A stretch of 64,000 nt of DNA from Comamonas koreensis. GTDB lineage: Bacteria > Pseudomonadota > Gammaproteobacteria > Burkholderiales > Burkholderiaceae_C. The notes beneath the pieces were generated by a model, which made no database searches, was not told the origin of the DNA, and saw only the letters and a program-made list of their open reading frames with translations. Of this stretch, positions 8,449-18,254 are shown one piece after another. A program made the position numbers and the translations under genes. Where the stretch lies: assembly GCF_014076495.1 (NCBI RefSeq), contig NZ_CP043575.1, positions 4,464,001 to 4,528,000 on the forward strand. The letters are read 5' to 3'. Within the stretch, counting starts at the first letter, position 1; each line of letters opens with the position of its first letter.

Positions 8449-8769
8449 ATGATCGTCACCACCACCCCCAGCATTGAAGGCAAGCGCATCAGCCGCTACT
8501 GCGGCATCGTCAACGGCGAAGCCATTTTGGGCGCCAACTTTTTCAAGGACTGGTTTGCCGGCATCCGCGATATCGTCGGCGGCCGCTCGGGCACCTACGA
8601 AAAAGAGCTGCAAAAGGCCAGAGACATTGCACTCAATGAGCTGCAGGAGCGCGCCAAGGCGCTGGGCGCCAATGCCGTCGTCGGCATCGACCTCGACTAC
8701 GAAGTGCTGGGCAAGGACAACGGCATGCTGATGGTATCGGCCAGCGGCACGGCCGTGGTGGTCGATTAA
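8449..8769 (+). CDS. ybjQ: YbjQ family protein (UPF0145, heavy-metal-binding domain)
   Basis: 106 residues, the usual length for the family. Seen in order: an N-terminal [14 protein letters not shown] strand, [17 protein letters not shown], the R(S)[15 protein letters not shown] helix, and the conserved [15 protein letters not shown] segment. The family forms small beta-rich oligomers of unknown function; a metal role is only suggested by the domain name. It lies 18 bases after the transglycosylase gene and is probably co-transcribed with it. A weak GGAG-like ribosome site precedes the ATG. Confidence 0.9.
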   Translation: MIVTTTPSIEGKRISRYCGIVNGEAILGANFFKDWFAGIRDIVGGRSGTYEKELQKARDIALNELQERAKALGANAVVGIDLDYEVLGKDNGMLMVSASGTAVVVD

Positions 8770-8818
8770 GAGCGGCTGTCATCGCTGCAGCAGCCCCCTT
8801 GGTGGCTGCCGCATATCG

Positions 8819-11086
8819 TTAGCGCTTGGCCTGTTTGACGCCCGCGCCGCGCACTTCCAGGCGGATGCTGTCTAGCACCTCGCCCTGTGCATTGACCAGC
8901 TCCACCTGGTGGCGGCCCGGCCAGGGCAGCCAGGCCCAGCGCGCGCCGCGCGCAACATCCTTGCCATCGATGCGCCAGCGGGCAGCGGCCGAATCGGCGA
9001 CAAACTGCAGGCGCTGGCGCTCGGGTGGAATGTCCGGGTCCACCGCGACAATCGTGCCGTTGGCCGGGGCCAGAATGCGCACTGCAGGCGGGGCTGCTGC
9101 GCCGTTGCCGTCAGCCGATCGCCCGGCAACGCTGCGGCCGCCGACCATCTCATCGACCCCGGTCGCCTGGCCATCGAGCGCAAAGCGCGGCTGCGCGGTG
9201 CCGGCCAGGAACCACTCCTCACGCCGCGCCTCCAGCGCGAAACCGGCGCCCGATTGCCCAGCAGGCGCGGGGCCAAAATCCACCCATTGCGCCTGCAAAC
9301 CGGCCGGCGCCTTGGGCGCGCGGCTGGGCTGGCCCTGGTGCAAAAAGGCCATGATGCTGGCCCAGACGGGTGCCGCGCCGCTGGTGCCGCTGACCGAATG
9401 CATGGCTTCACCACTGGCATTGCCGACCCAGACGCCCACCGTGTAGCGGTCTGACCAGCCGACGGCCCAGTTGTCGCGCATGTCCTTGCTGGTGCCGGTT
9501 TTCACCGCCGCCCAGCTGCGCGTGCCCAGCACGCTATCGAGGCCAAAGGTGCGCACGCGGGCATTGCCATCGGCCAGCATATCGCCCACCACATAGGCGG
9601 CGCCCGCATCCATGGCCTGGCGGAACTGCGGCTTGCCACCACGCGTATAGGCCACCGGGCTGTAGCGCCCGCCGTTGGCCAGCGCGCGGTAGGCATTGGT
9701 CAGCTGCACCAGCGGAATATCGGGGCTGCCCAGCGCCAGGCTGTAGCCAAAATAGCTGCCGCTCTCGCGCATCGGCATGCCCAGGCGCACCAGCTGGTCA
9801 AAGAAATCGTCGACGCCCACCATCACCAGGGTGCGCACCGCCGGCACATTGAGCGAGGCGCCCAGCGCCGTGCGCACCGACACCCAGCCTTTGAAGCTGC
9901 GGTCGTAGTTCTGTGGAATATAGAGGCCGCTGGCCGTGGGAATGCGCGCGGGCGAGTCCTCGATCAAGGACGCAGCCGTCAGCTTGTGCTCGGCAATCGC
10001 CTGGCCATAGAGAAAGGGCTTCAAGGTCGAGCCCGGCTGGCGCGGCGCCAGCACCGCATCCACAGCATGTGCCTGGCTCAGTGCGCCAGAGGACCCGACC
10101 CAGGCCAGCACCTCGCCGCTGGCATTGTCCAGCACCAGCACCGCGCCGTCCTGCACATTGCTGCCCTGCAAGGCCTGCAGGTGCTGGCCCAGCATATCGA
10201 CCGCATAGCGCTGCAGCGGCGCGCTCAAGGTGGTGCGCAGGCTGGCCATGGCCGCCTGCTGGGTTTTGCCATCCGCGCCTTGCCGTGCCTCGCGCAGCGC
10301 AATGCGGCTGAAGTGCGGCGCAATGCCTTCGCTGGCATCAAAGGCACGCTTTTTCAGCGCGATCTCGGTGAAGAACACGATCGCTTCGCAGTCGAGCTTG
10401 GGATCGCGCCGCATCTCCTTGAGCACCCCGCAGGCGCGCTGGCCCACCTGGCTGGGCCGCGCATTGGGCGCGCGCACCAGCGCGGCGGCCACCGCCGCCT
10501 CGCGGTCGTCCAAGCCATGGGGAGCCTTGTCAAACAAGGTGCGCGACAGCGCATCAATGCCCACCAGCTCGCCCCTAAAAGGCACCAGGTTCAGGTAGGC
10601 CTCCAGGATCTGGGTTTTCTGCCATCGCCTATCCAGCACCTGGGCAGCGACCGTCTGGCCGACCTTTTGCACCACCGAGCGGCCACCATTGCTGCGCCGC
10701 CAGTCGCCGTCAAGCAGGCCGGCCAGCTGCATGCTGATGGTGCTGGCCCCGCGTGTGCGCTGGTTCCAGAGGTTGCCCCAGGCAGCCGATGTGACGGCAG
10801 CCCAGTCCACCCCGCTGTGCTCGTAAAAGCGCTTGTCCTCGCTCAACAGCATGGCGGTGCGCAGCGCAGCCGACACATCGCCCAGTGCCACCCAATCGCC
10901 CCGGCGCACCGTGCTGTCGGTGCGCACCCTCTGCAGCAGTTCGCCTTCGCGCGACAGCACGCGCGTCTCCGACGAACTGAAGTCCTGCCGCACCTCGCCA
11001 AAGCTGGGCACGGCCTGGGCCAGTGGTGCATGCACCAGGCAGGCCAGGGCCAGCAGCCGCCAGCGAGCTATAGCGCGCAGCCTCAT
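8819..11086 (-). CDS. pbpC: Penicillin-binding protein 1C
   Basis: 755 residues, near the family norm. The glycosyltransferase (GT51) domain includes LLSEDKRFYEHSGVDW with the catalytic Glu, then TISMQLAGLLDG. The transpeptidase domain carries the active-site STLK in RQPGSTLKPFLYG, SLN in GASLNVPAV, and KTGTSKDMRDNWAVGW. The C-terminal about 90 residues match the BiPBP_C domain typical of PBP1C. The N-terminus has a hydrophobic stretch ending LAQA that could be a signal anchor. The ATG at 11084-11086 overlaps the stop of the macroglobulin gene (11083-11085), which indicates translational coupling. This pair is conserved in many proteobacteria. Confidence 0.95.
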   Translation of the reverse strand: MRLRAIARWRLLALACLVHAPLAQAVPSFGEVRQDFSSSETRVLSREGELLQRVRTDSTVRRGDWVALGDVSAALRTAMLLSEDKRFYEHSGVDWAAVTSAAWGNLWNQRTRGASTISMQLAGLLDGDWRRSNGGRSVVQKVGQTVAAQVLDRRWQKTQILEAYLNLVPFRGELVGIDALSRTLFDKAPHGLDDREAAVAAALVRAPNARPSQVGQRACGVLKEMRRDPKLDCEAIVFFTEIALKKRAFDASEGIAPHFSRIALREARQGADGKTQQAAMASLRTTLSAPLQRYAVDMLGQHLQALQGSNVQDGAVLVLDNASGEVLAWVGSSGALSQAHAVDAVLAPRQPGSTLKPFLYGQAIAEHKLTAASLIEDSPARIPTASGLYIPQNYDRSFKGWVSVRTALGASLNVPAVRTLVMVGVDDFFDQLVRLGMPMRESGSYFGYSLALGSPDIPLVQLTNAYRALANGGRYSPVAYTRGGKPQFRQAMDAGAAYVVGDMLADGNARVRTFGLDSVLGTRSWAAVKTGTSKDMRDNWAVGWSDRYTVGVWVGNASGEAMHSVSGTSGAAPVWASIMAFLHQGQPSRAPKAPAGLQAQWVDFGPAPAGQSGAGFALEARREEWFLAGTAQPRFALDGQATGVDEMVGGRSVAGRSADGNGAAAPPAVRILAPANGTIVAVDPDIPPERQRLQFVADSAAARWRIDGKDVARGARWAWLPWPGRHQVELVNAQGEVLDSIRLEVRGAGVKQAKR

Positions 11087-14000
11087 GGCGCCACGGGCAC
11101 AACCGTCACCTTGGGGTTGGGCGCCATGCCGAACATCTCGGGCGCATACAGCGCCTCGACGCGGGTCGATGGCAGCGCAAACTCACCGGTGTTGTTGACG
11201 CGGTAGCTGTACTGCAGGCTGAGCTTGCCCTGGGGCAGGTAGCCGTAGTAGGCGCGGTAGCTCTCAAAGGACCGCTCCTCAAAGGCCTTCCAGCCCCAGC
11301 CGGTCGATTTCTCGCCCGCCGTGGACAGTGCCGAGTCCCGGCCCAGGCCGCTGCCCAGGATGGTGGCGCCGCCCGGGATCGGATCGGTGATCGCCACCCA
11401 GGTCATGTTGGCGCTGGCGTTGACCTCCAGGGTCACGCGCAGCACATCGCCCCGGGTGTACTGGCCGGCGGGCAGGTTCTTGTTGGCCTGCTCGACGGCC
11501 ACCACGGTCTTGCTGATGGTGTAGCCGGCCGACAGCGGCTGCTTGAGCGGCACGGCCGCCTGCGACTGCACGGTCAACCAGGGCTTGCCGGTGCCTTTTT
11601 GCTGTACCTTCAAGCTCTGGTTGCCAGCGGCCCACGGCAGGTCAATGGTGTTGTTGAGCCACTGCGCGACCTGCTCGGTCGGGCCGGGCGTGCGCTTGCC
11701 GCCCTGCGCCAGCAGCTCAATCGCGTCCTGCGCCTTGGTTACGCGACTCCAGTCCACCGTACCGGACTTGCCGGCCATGCTGGCCTCGGTCGTGCCGGTC
11801 ACGGGTGTGGACTCATAGGTGCGCGAGAAGCGCTCCAGCGCCAGCGCGCCCCAGAGGTTGGCCGTGGTCGTCGTCCAGGCACCGCTCTTTTGGCGGCTGA
11901 TGAAGCTGCTGGCCAGGCGTGGCATGTCGTCCTTCCAGGCCGGGTCGTCCATCACCACCAGCAGGAAGCGCGCCAGGGTGGTATCGCCGTTTTGCATCAG
12001 CCACCACCAGTAGTCGTTGTTCTCATTGGCGAACAGCACCTTGGTGCCCTGGTAGCTCAGGCGCGCACGCAGGATCTGGTTGGCCTCTTCGAGCAGCTTG
12101 CTGCGGTTGGGCACATCCTTCATATGGCCCAGAATCGACAGCCAGTCCACCACAGTCTGGGTGGGCCAGTCATTGGGTGCAATCTGGATGCTGGTCAGCA
12201 TGCGCGGTTGCGCCTTGCCATACAGCGCCAACGCATTGATGGCAGCGAGCTTACGCACTTCCAGGTCGGAGCGCGGGCTCCAGAACTTGCGCTCGATGCG
12301 GCCATCGATGAAGCGGGACAGCGCGTCCTGCATGCGGCCCAGCGGCGCGGCCGGGATCGCAAAGGCGGGGTCGATGCGCTTCATCTCGAAAGCGGCCTGC
12401 AGCAGGTGGGCGGTCAGCGCATCGCTGCCGGTGTTGCTGCTGCCCGCTTGCGGCGGGAAGTAATTGGCCAGGCCGTCGCCATCGAGGTAGGTGGGCAGGC
12501 GTTCCATCGTGCTCTTCCACAGCGCAGCATCCTGCATGCCGATGGATTTGCTGGTGGTCTGCTCCAGGCAGGCATACGGGTAGGCACGCCACCAGTCACG
12601 CACACCGGGCAAGCCTTCTGCCAGGCGCGGCACCAGCGACAGCTTCAAACCGCCACGGCCGGGCAAGGCATCGGCCGGTGCGCTGACGGGCATCTCCAGG
12701 CTGCCGTCGAGCTGCACCAAGGTGGCCTGCAGGGTCTCCACCGCCACAGCGGGCACCACGCGCTGGCTGACCTTGAGCGCATCGGCGGCATCGCCCTGCT
12801 TGTCCTTGGCGCTGATCTCCCAGAGCAGCTCGCCCTGGCGGCTTTGCGACATGTCGGCAGGCGCCGTCACGCTCCAGCTCACGGTGCGGGCCTCGTTCGC
12901 GGCCACGTCCACTGTCTGCGGCTCGAGCTGCAGCAAGGTGGCCTTGGGGGTGACCAGCACCTGCATGGGCTTGCTGGTGGTATTGCGCAAGGTGACCTGG
13001 GCGTCATAGCGGTCACCATCGCGCACCAAAGGCGGCAGGCCGCTGATGATCTGCAGCTCCTGCGTGGTGCGGATCTGGGTGGTGCCGGTGCCAAACAGCT
13101 CCAGACCGCTCTCGGCCACGGCCACGATCTTGAAGCTGGTCAGTGCGTCGTTGAGCGGCACATCGACCTCGGCGCGGCCATTCGCATCCAGCACCACATT
13201 GGGCTGCCACAGCAGCAGGGTGTCGAGCAGCTCGCGGGTCTGGCCATTGCCACCACCACCGCCCGCTGCCACGGCCTTGCGGCCATAGTGGCGCCGGCCA
13301 ATGATTTCCATCTGGGCGGTGGAGGTCTCCACGCCCCAGGATCGCTTTTGGTACATGGCTTCGAGCAGTGCCCAGGTGTCATTGCTCTTGAGTTCGAGCA
13401 AGGCCTGGTCCACAGCCGCCACCGACACGGCCGCGCCCGCAGCTGGCTTGCCATTGGGCAGCTTGGCTTCGATCGTGACCTTGGCGGTATTGCGGATGCG
13501 GTAGCTTTCCTTGTCGCTCTTGACGGTCACGGCCAGCTGGCGGTCGGCAATGCCGACACGGATCTCGGCCGCGCCCAGGCGGTAGGCGGGCTTGGACAGG
13601 TCCACCAGGGCGGTGGGCGCCACATATTCCTTGCCCTCGTACCAGAACGAGGTCCACCATTCACGCGGCGACTTGAAGCCCCAGGTGAAGAAGCTGTACC
13701 AAGGCACTTCGCGCAGGCGGCCACGCAGCGCCATCACGCTGACGTAGACATTCGGGCCCCAGCCCTCTTGCACCTTCAGGTTGACCGTGGGGTCATCGCC
13801 GCGCAGGGTGACCACCTGGCTGGAGAGCACGCCTTCGCGCTCCACCGTCACCAGCGCCGTCGCTTCGCGGAAGGGCATGCGCACCTGAAAGCGCGCAGTG
13901 TCCCCCACCTTGTAGGATTTCTTCTCTGGCAGCAGGTCCATGCGGTCGGTGTCTTCACCGCCAAACCACAGCTCGCCCTGCTTGGTCACCCAGACCGAGG

Positions 14001-17000
14001 TCGCAGCCTTGGAGCTGCGGCTCTTGTCATCCGTCGCCTCGGCGATCAGCTCGGTCTCGCCGCCTTCGCTCAGCTGGGTGCTGCAGTCGAGCAGGCCCTT
14101 GGCATCGCTCTTGCCGCTGCACACCACGCCCAGGTCCTTGTAGCTCTCATGGTTCTCGTAGCTGTAAAAGCCCCCGACCATGCGCTTGCGCGTGGAGGTG
14201 ACGATGCGCGCCACCGCCCGCACCTGCAGCTTGACGCCCGAGACGGGCTTGCCCGACGGCGTCAGCGACAGCGCCTGGAAGCTCAGCTTCTTGTCGGTGG
14301 AGGCCCAGTTCTCGGCCTTGATGCCAGCAACCACCGATGCAGGCCAGATCACGCTGTGGTGGCTGATGGTCTGCACCTCGCCATTGGGGTCGGAAAAACT
14401 CGCCTCCAGCAGCAGATCCTGCGGCGCCACCGAGCTGGGCACCTGCTCAATCTCGGCCTTGCCCACGCCATTGGCATCCAGGGTCAGCGCCAGCTTGTCG
14501 GCAATCACGCGGCGGTCATTGCTGTAGTCCTCGCCATCGTTGCCCGCGCCGGGCAGCTTGCGGCTCAGATAAGGCCGGCCAAACGAGAACGTGTCATAGT
14601 CCTCAAAGCTCACCGCATGCGACTGGATCGCGGCCGAGACCTTGACCGCCTCCTTGGCCGCTGCGCCGCCCGAGAGGTAGGACAGCTGCACCTGGGCGCC
14701 GAGCTTGCCCGGCTGCACGATGGGTGCAGGCTGGTCCGGCGTCACGCTGCCCTTGAACACCGGCAGGCGGTACTCTTCCACCCGGAACGAGCCGGTCTGC
14801 ATCTCCATCGAGCCCCATTTGCCCTTGCCGCCCTTGAGCGTGATGCGGTAGGTGCCCAGCTTGGCGGCTTTGGGAATCTTGAACTCGGACACGGCCGACA
14901 GGCCCTGGCCCGGACGCTCCAAGCTGATGGGCAGCTCAAACTCATCATTGCTGCCCACATGGGTGATGACCACCTGGTTGGGCAACTGCTCCTTGCCGGG
15001 CAGCCCCAGGCCGCCCATGGTCTGGCTGCGGATCAGGTGCTTCATCGACACCGTCTCGCCAGCGCGCAGCAGGCTGCGGTCCAGCACCGTGTGGGCGATC
15101 ACATCCTGCACCGGGCTGCTGTCGGTCTCGAGGTTGAAGCGCCAGCTCTCGATGCCGCGCTGCCAGTCGCTCCAGACAAAGGCCATGTCCTGCTTGCCGT
15201 CGACCGTGGCGCGCGCGCTCACAAAGTAGGCAGCGCTGGTGTCGCTGTTGGAGCCGGCCTCGCAGCGCACCTGCGCCTGGGTGTCGAGCTTGTCAAAACG
15301 GGCCACGCCGTCCTTGTCGGTCGTGCCCTGCACCAGCGTCTTGCCGTCGCAGCTGGAGATACGCACCTGCGCATTGGCCACCGGCTTGCCCTTGTCCAGG
15401 CTGGTCACCCAGGCCATCGCGTTTTCACGGCCCAGCTTGAAGTGCACGCCCAGGTTGGTCACCAATGCCGAGCTGCGCACAAACATCACGCGGCGGGCGC
15501 TGTCGTAGTCGGTGTTGAGCAGCGCGTCACCCAGCATTGGCGAGGCGATCTCGACCACATGGAAACCGGTCTCCAGCGGAATGCCCACGACCTCGAAGGG
15601 GCGCGGGTCCTTGCTGTCTGTCTTGGGCAGCGCCAGCTTCTTGCTAGTGGCCTGGCCTTCGAGCAGCGAGAGCATGCGGGTCTCGACATAGTTCTTGTCG
15701 CCATCGGGCAGCACATTGGGCAGCGGTATCTTGCTGTCCTGCGCCGCCTGCTTGCGGCTGACCTGCCAGTTGTCATAGCGCTGCAGTTTGCGGTACCAGC
15801 GGATGATGTCGGCATCGCTTTGCAGCTGCAGGGTCGAGACAGTGCCCTTGTCCTCGATCGACAGGCCCTGGATCTGCAGGTCCTGCTCCACATTGCGCAG
15901 GGTTACCGGGAACATCGCCGGGCCCTTGTCGCCTTCGGCAAAGCGCTCGACCACGCCAAACGGCGAGGCGGCAAACTTGGCCAGCGGCGGCATCAGCCCG
16001 CTTTGCACCTGCAGCGGGAACAGGTTGGCATTGGCCAGCGGCCGGTCCGATTCGTCCTTGAAGCCCTGGGGCAGCACGATACGCATCGTCTCCTTCTCGC
16101 CAAAGGGCGGCGCAAACTGCAGGCGGTTGACCTCGCCCTCTTCGCCGTCATCGGGAAAGCTCGCCTTGACCCGGCCCTTGGAAGTCTCCAGGAAGATGCC
16201 TTCGGCGAGCTTGCGGTCTACCGAAGCGCTGAAAAGCAGGTTGAGCGGGCGGATCGGCAGGCAGCCGGCCTGCGCATTGGCGCGCTCGCAGCTGAACTCG
16301 GCCGTGAACGGCGGGCGCACCTGGTAGTCGAAGCGGCGCTCACGCGTCTGCTTGACGCCGTTGTCGGTGCTCACCCCCGCGCCCACCACCAGGCTCATCT
16401 GGGCGCCCTCGGGCAAGGCCCGCTGGCATTGCAAGGCGACATGGCGGCGTGGCCGCTGCTGCAAGCTATCGCGGCCAAACTGGCTTTGCATGAAGTCATC
16501 GGACTCCGAGGCGGAGAGGATGCGCACTGGAATGCGCTCCCCAATGCCCTTGACCGTGCACCAGGTGTTGTCCTGCACCGAGCTGGTCACGACATCGGCA
16601 TTGAACTGCAGGCCAAAGAACTGGCGGCTGTCGAGCGGCTGGTAGCTGCTGGGCACCACGCGCGTCACCGACGGCCCTCCGGTGGCAAAGCGGTACTGGG
16701 CCGCGCCCTTGACCGGCTCGCCGGCAACATCCTTGAGGTTGGCGACCTTTTCGACCGTGCAACGCACACCGGGCGGCAGGTCATCGGCCAGGTCAAACAC
16801 CCATTCGCGCGGGCCCGTCCAGCGTCCCGTCCCCTGGCTCTGGGCCTGTTTGTTGTCGCAGTCGAGTTTGACGGGCGCTGCCGCACGCAGATCGCCCATC
16901 GGCACCACCGCCGCATCGAACTTGACGACTATTTGCCGGACCCGGGCCACCTCGCCCTGCGGTGACACCGATGTGATGCTTGTGGCATGGGCGGACAGGC

Positions 17001-17052
17001 CCAGCGCGGCCCAGCCGGCGCCCGCCAGCCAGCGTTGTAATGTTGTATTCAC
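11083..17052 (-). CDS. Bacterial alpha-2-macroglobulin family protein (large, thioester-containing)
   Basis: 1989 residues. It has an N-terminal signal peptide, long repeated macroglobulin (MG) beta-domains, a Gly-rich stretch near AAGGGGGNG in the centre, an A2M domain, and a thioester domain with the reactive CLEQ motif at about residue 1495 (YACLEQTTSKS). By analogy with E. coli YfhM/ECAM it would trap proteases that breach the outer membrane while its partner PBP1C repairs peptidoglycan. Unlike E. coli ECAM I see no lipobox: the leader ends LGLSAHA-TSIT, suggesting ordinary signal peptidase cleavage and a soluble periplasmic protein. It is first in a two-gene operon with pbpC. Confidence 0.95.
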   Translation of the reverse strand: MNTTLQRWLAGAGWAALGLSAHATSITSVSPQGEVARVRQIVVKFDAAVVPMGDLRAAAPVKLDCDNKQAQSQGTGRWTGPREWVFDLADDLPPGVRCTVEKVANLKDVAGEPVKGAAQYRFATGGPSVTRVVPSSYQPLDSRQFFGLQFNADVVTSSVQDNTWCTVKGIGERIPVRILSASESDDFMQSQFGRDSLQQRPRRHVALQCQRALPEGAQMSLVVGAGVSTDNGVKQTRERRFDYQVRPPFTAEFSCERANAQAGCLPIRPLNLLFSASVDRKLAEGIFLETSKGRVKASFPDDGEEGEVNRLQFAPPFGEKETMRIVLPQGFKDESDRPLANANLFPLQVQSGLMPPLAKFAASPFGVVERFAEGDKGPAMFPVTLRNVEQDLQIQGLSIEDKGTVSTLQLQSDADIIRWYRKLQRYDNWQVSRKQAAQDSKIPLPNVLPDGDKNYVETRMLSLLEGQATSKKLALPKTDSKDPRPFEVVGIPLETGFHVVEIASPMLGDALLNTDYDSARRVMFVRSSALVTNLGVHFKLGRENAMAWVTSLDKGKPVANAQVRISSCDGKTLVQGTTDKDGVARFDKLDTQAQVRCEAGSNSDTSAAYFVSARATVDGKQDMAFVWSDWQRGIESWRFNLETDSSPVQDVIAHTVLDRSLLRAGETVSMKHLIRSQTMGGLGLPGKEQLPNQVVITHVGSNDEFELPISLERPGQGLSAVSEFKIPKAAKLGTYRITLKGGKGKWGSMEMQTGSFRVEEYRLPVFKGSVTPDQPAPIVQPGKLGAQVQLSYLSGGAAAKEAVKVSAAIQSHAVSFEDYDTFSFGRPYLSRKLPGAGNDGEDYSNDRRVIADKLALTLDANGVGKAEIEQVPSSVAPQDLLLEASFSDPNGEVQTISHHSVIWPASVVAGIKAENWASTDKKLSFQALSLTPSGKPVSGVKLQVRAVARIVTSTRKRMVGGFYSYENHESYKDLGVVCSGKSDAKGLLDCSTQLSEGGETELIAEATDDKSRSSKAATSVWVTKQGELWFGGEDTDRMDLLPEKKSYKVGDTARFQVRMPFREATALVTVEREGVLSSQVVTLRGDDPTVNLKVQEGWGPNVYVSVMALRGRLREVPWYSFFTWGFKSPREWWTSFWYEGKEYVAPTALVDLSKPAYRLGAAEIRVGIADRQLAVTVKSDKESYRIRNTAKVTIEAKLPNGKPAAGAAVSVAAVDQALLELKSNDTWALLEAMYQKRSWGVETSTAQMEIIGRRHYGRKAVAAGGGGGNGQTRELLDTLLLWQPNVVLDANGRAEVDVPLNDALTSFKIVAVAESGLELFGTGTTQIRTTQELQIISGLPPLVRDGDRYDAQVTLRNTTSKPMQVLVTPKATLLQLEPQTVDVAANEARTVSWSVTAPADMSQSRQGELLWEISAKDKQGDAADALKVSQRVVPAVAVETLQATLVQLDGSLEMPVSAPADALPGRGGLKLSLVPRLAEGLPGVRDWWRAYPYACLEQTTSKSIGMQDAALWKSTMERLPTYLDGDGLANYFPPQAGSSNTGSDALTAHLLQAAFEMKRIDPAFAIPAAPLGRMQDALSRFIDGRIERKFWSPRSDLEVRKLAAINALALYGKAQPRMLTSIQIAPNDWPTQTVVDWLSILGHMKDVPNRSKLLEEANQILRARLSYQGTKVLFANENNDYWWWLMQNGDTTLARFLLVVMDDPAWKDDMPRLASSFISRQKSGAWTTTTANLWGALALERFSRTYESTPVTGTTEASMAGKSGTVDWSRVTKAQDAIELLAQGGKRTPGPTEQVAQWLNNTIDLPWAAGNQSLKVQQKGTGKPWLTVQSQAAVPLKQPLSAGYTISKTVVAVEQANKNLPAGQYTRGDVLRVTLEVNASANMTWVAITDPIPGGATILGSGLGRDSALSTAGEKSTGWGWKAFEERSFESYRAYYGYLPQGKLSLQYSYRVNNTGEFALPSTRVEALYAPEMFGMAPNPKVTVVPVAP

Positions 17053-17226
17053 GGAGCTCTCCCCTAGGATGGTGAGAGCGTACCAAAATTAGCCTGCGCC
17101 AGTGTTGGCTGGCCGCCCAGGGCAGCCAGGTGTTTCATTTGGCAACAAGATGACGCTATGGATTAGGCCAATGGCTTGCCGGGGCTCTGCCGATGCATGC
17201 CATGGTGCGAGCTGCGCAAGCCAAGG

Positions 17227-18213
17227 TCACTGGGGCTGGAAGCCGCTGTCGCGGATGATGCGGGCCCAGACGGCCGAATAGGCGCGCTCGCGGGCCAGCA
17301 GCTGCTCGGGTGTCATATAGCCCACGCTCAGCCCCATGCCCACCAGCTGCTCATGCACATCGGGGGCGGCCACGGCCTTGGCAACCGCCTGCGATGCGGC
17401 CTGCACCATCTCGGGGGGCGTGCCGGCGGCGGCGTATATGCCGTAGTAGGGCATGTCTTCCAGGCCCGGCAGGCCCAGTTCGCTCAAGGTCGGCACATCG
17501 GGCAAGGCCTGCTGGCGCTTGCCGCCCAGCACGGCCAGCACGCGGATCTTGCCGGCCTTGTGGCTTGCGATGAAATCCTGCACCGAGCCGATGCCCGCAG
17601 GGATCTGGTTGCCCATCATGTCGGCCAGCATCGGCGCGCTGCCCCGGTAGGGCACGGACACCAGGTCGGTCTTGAAGCGCTGGTTCAGCACCCGCACCAG
17701 GAACTCCGGCGTCGATGCCGGCGCTGGAATGCCCACCGCACTCTTGCCGCCCTGCTTTTTGAGCCACTGCAGATAGGCCTCGAAGCTGCGCACGCCCAGG
17801 CCGTCGGAGACCGCAATCGCATTGACAAAGCTGGCAAAGCCCGCCACCGGCACAAAGTCCGCATGCGGGTCAAACCCCGGGTTCTTGATGACCTGGGGCA
17901 GGATGGAGATCGTGTGGTCGTGGGTGACGAAAAAGGTCGCGCCATCGGCTGGTGAGGCCTTGAGGATCTGGGCCGCAATCTGGCCGCCGGCGCCGGGCTT
18001 GTTCTCCACCACCACCGAGGTACCCAGGCTGTCCTTCATCTTCTCGGCCAGCAGGCGCGCGATCACATCGGTGCCGCCGCCAGGTGGAAAGCCCACCAGC
18101 AGCCGCACCGGCTTGCCCTTGTTGTAGCCCGCTGCCCAGCTGGGGCCAGCCAGCCACCCGGCCGCAGCAGCGGCCAGCAGTTGCAGGGAGACATGGCGGC
18201 GGCTCAAGGACAT
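17227..18213 (-). CDS. Bug/TctC-family tripartite tricarboxylate transporter substrate-binding protein
   Basis: 328 residues, typical of the family. A signal peptide with a basic RRH start and LLAAAAAGWLAGPSWA precedes the mature domain. Family motifs are visible: VRLLVGFPPGGGTDVIAR, VVVENKPGAGG, and the later VPYRGSAPMLADMMGNQI block and LPDVPTLSELGLPG. These proteins bind small carboxylates or related solutes in the periplasm. No TctA/TctB membrane subunits are nearby, which is normal for the greatly expanded Bug families of Burkholderiales. The ligand cannot be predicted. It lies 41 bases downstream of argH on the same strand. Confidence 0.92.
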   Translation of the reverse strand: MSLSRRHVSLQLLAAAAAGWLAGPSWAAGYNKGKPVRLLVGFPPGGGTDVIARLLAEKMKDSLGTSVVVENKPGAGGQIAAQILKASPADGATFFVTHDHTISILPQVIKNPGFDPHADFVPVAGFASFVNAIAVSDGLGVRSFEAYLQWLKKQGGKSAVGIPAPASTPEFLVRVLNQRFKTDLVSVPYRGSAPMLADMMGNQIPAGIGSVQDFIASHKAGKIRVLAVLGGKRQQALPDVPTLSELGLPGLEDMPYYGIYAAAGTPPEMVQAASQAVAKAVAAPDVHEQLVGMGLSVGYMTPEQLLARERAYSAVWARIIRDSGFQPQ

Positions 18214-18254
18214 GCGTAGCTTTCAAGAAGAAGGACAAGCCAATCAAGCAAGGC

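Noticed and set aside
11599..16965. 1788-codon open frame on the + strand opposite the macroglobulin gene
   Set aside because: A shadow of high-GC codon use: low-complexity Gln/His/Arg/Ala composition, no motifs, and the minus-strand gene is clearly real.
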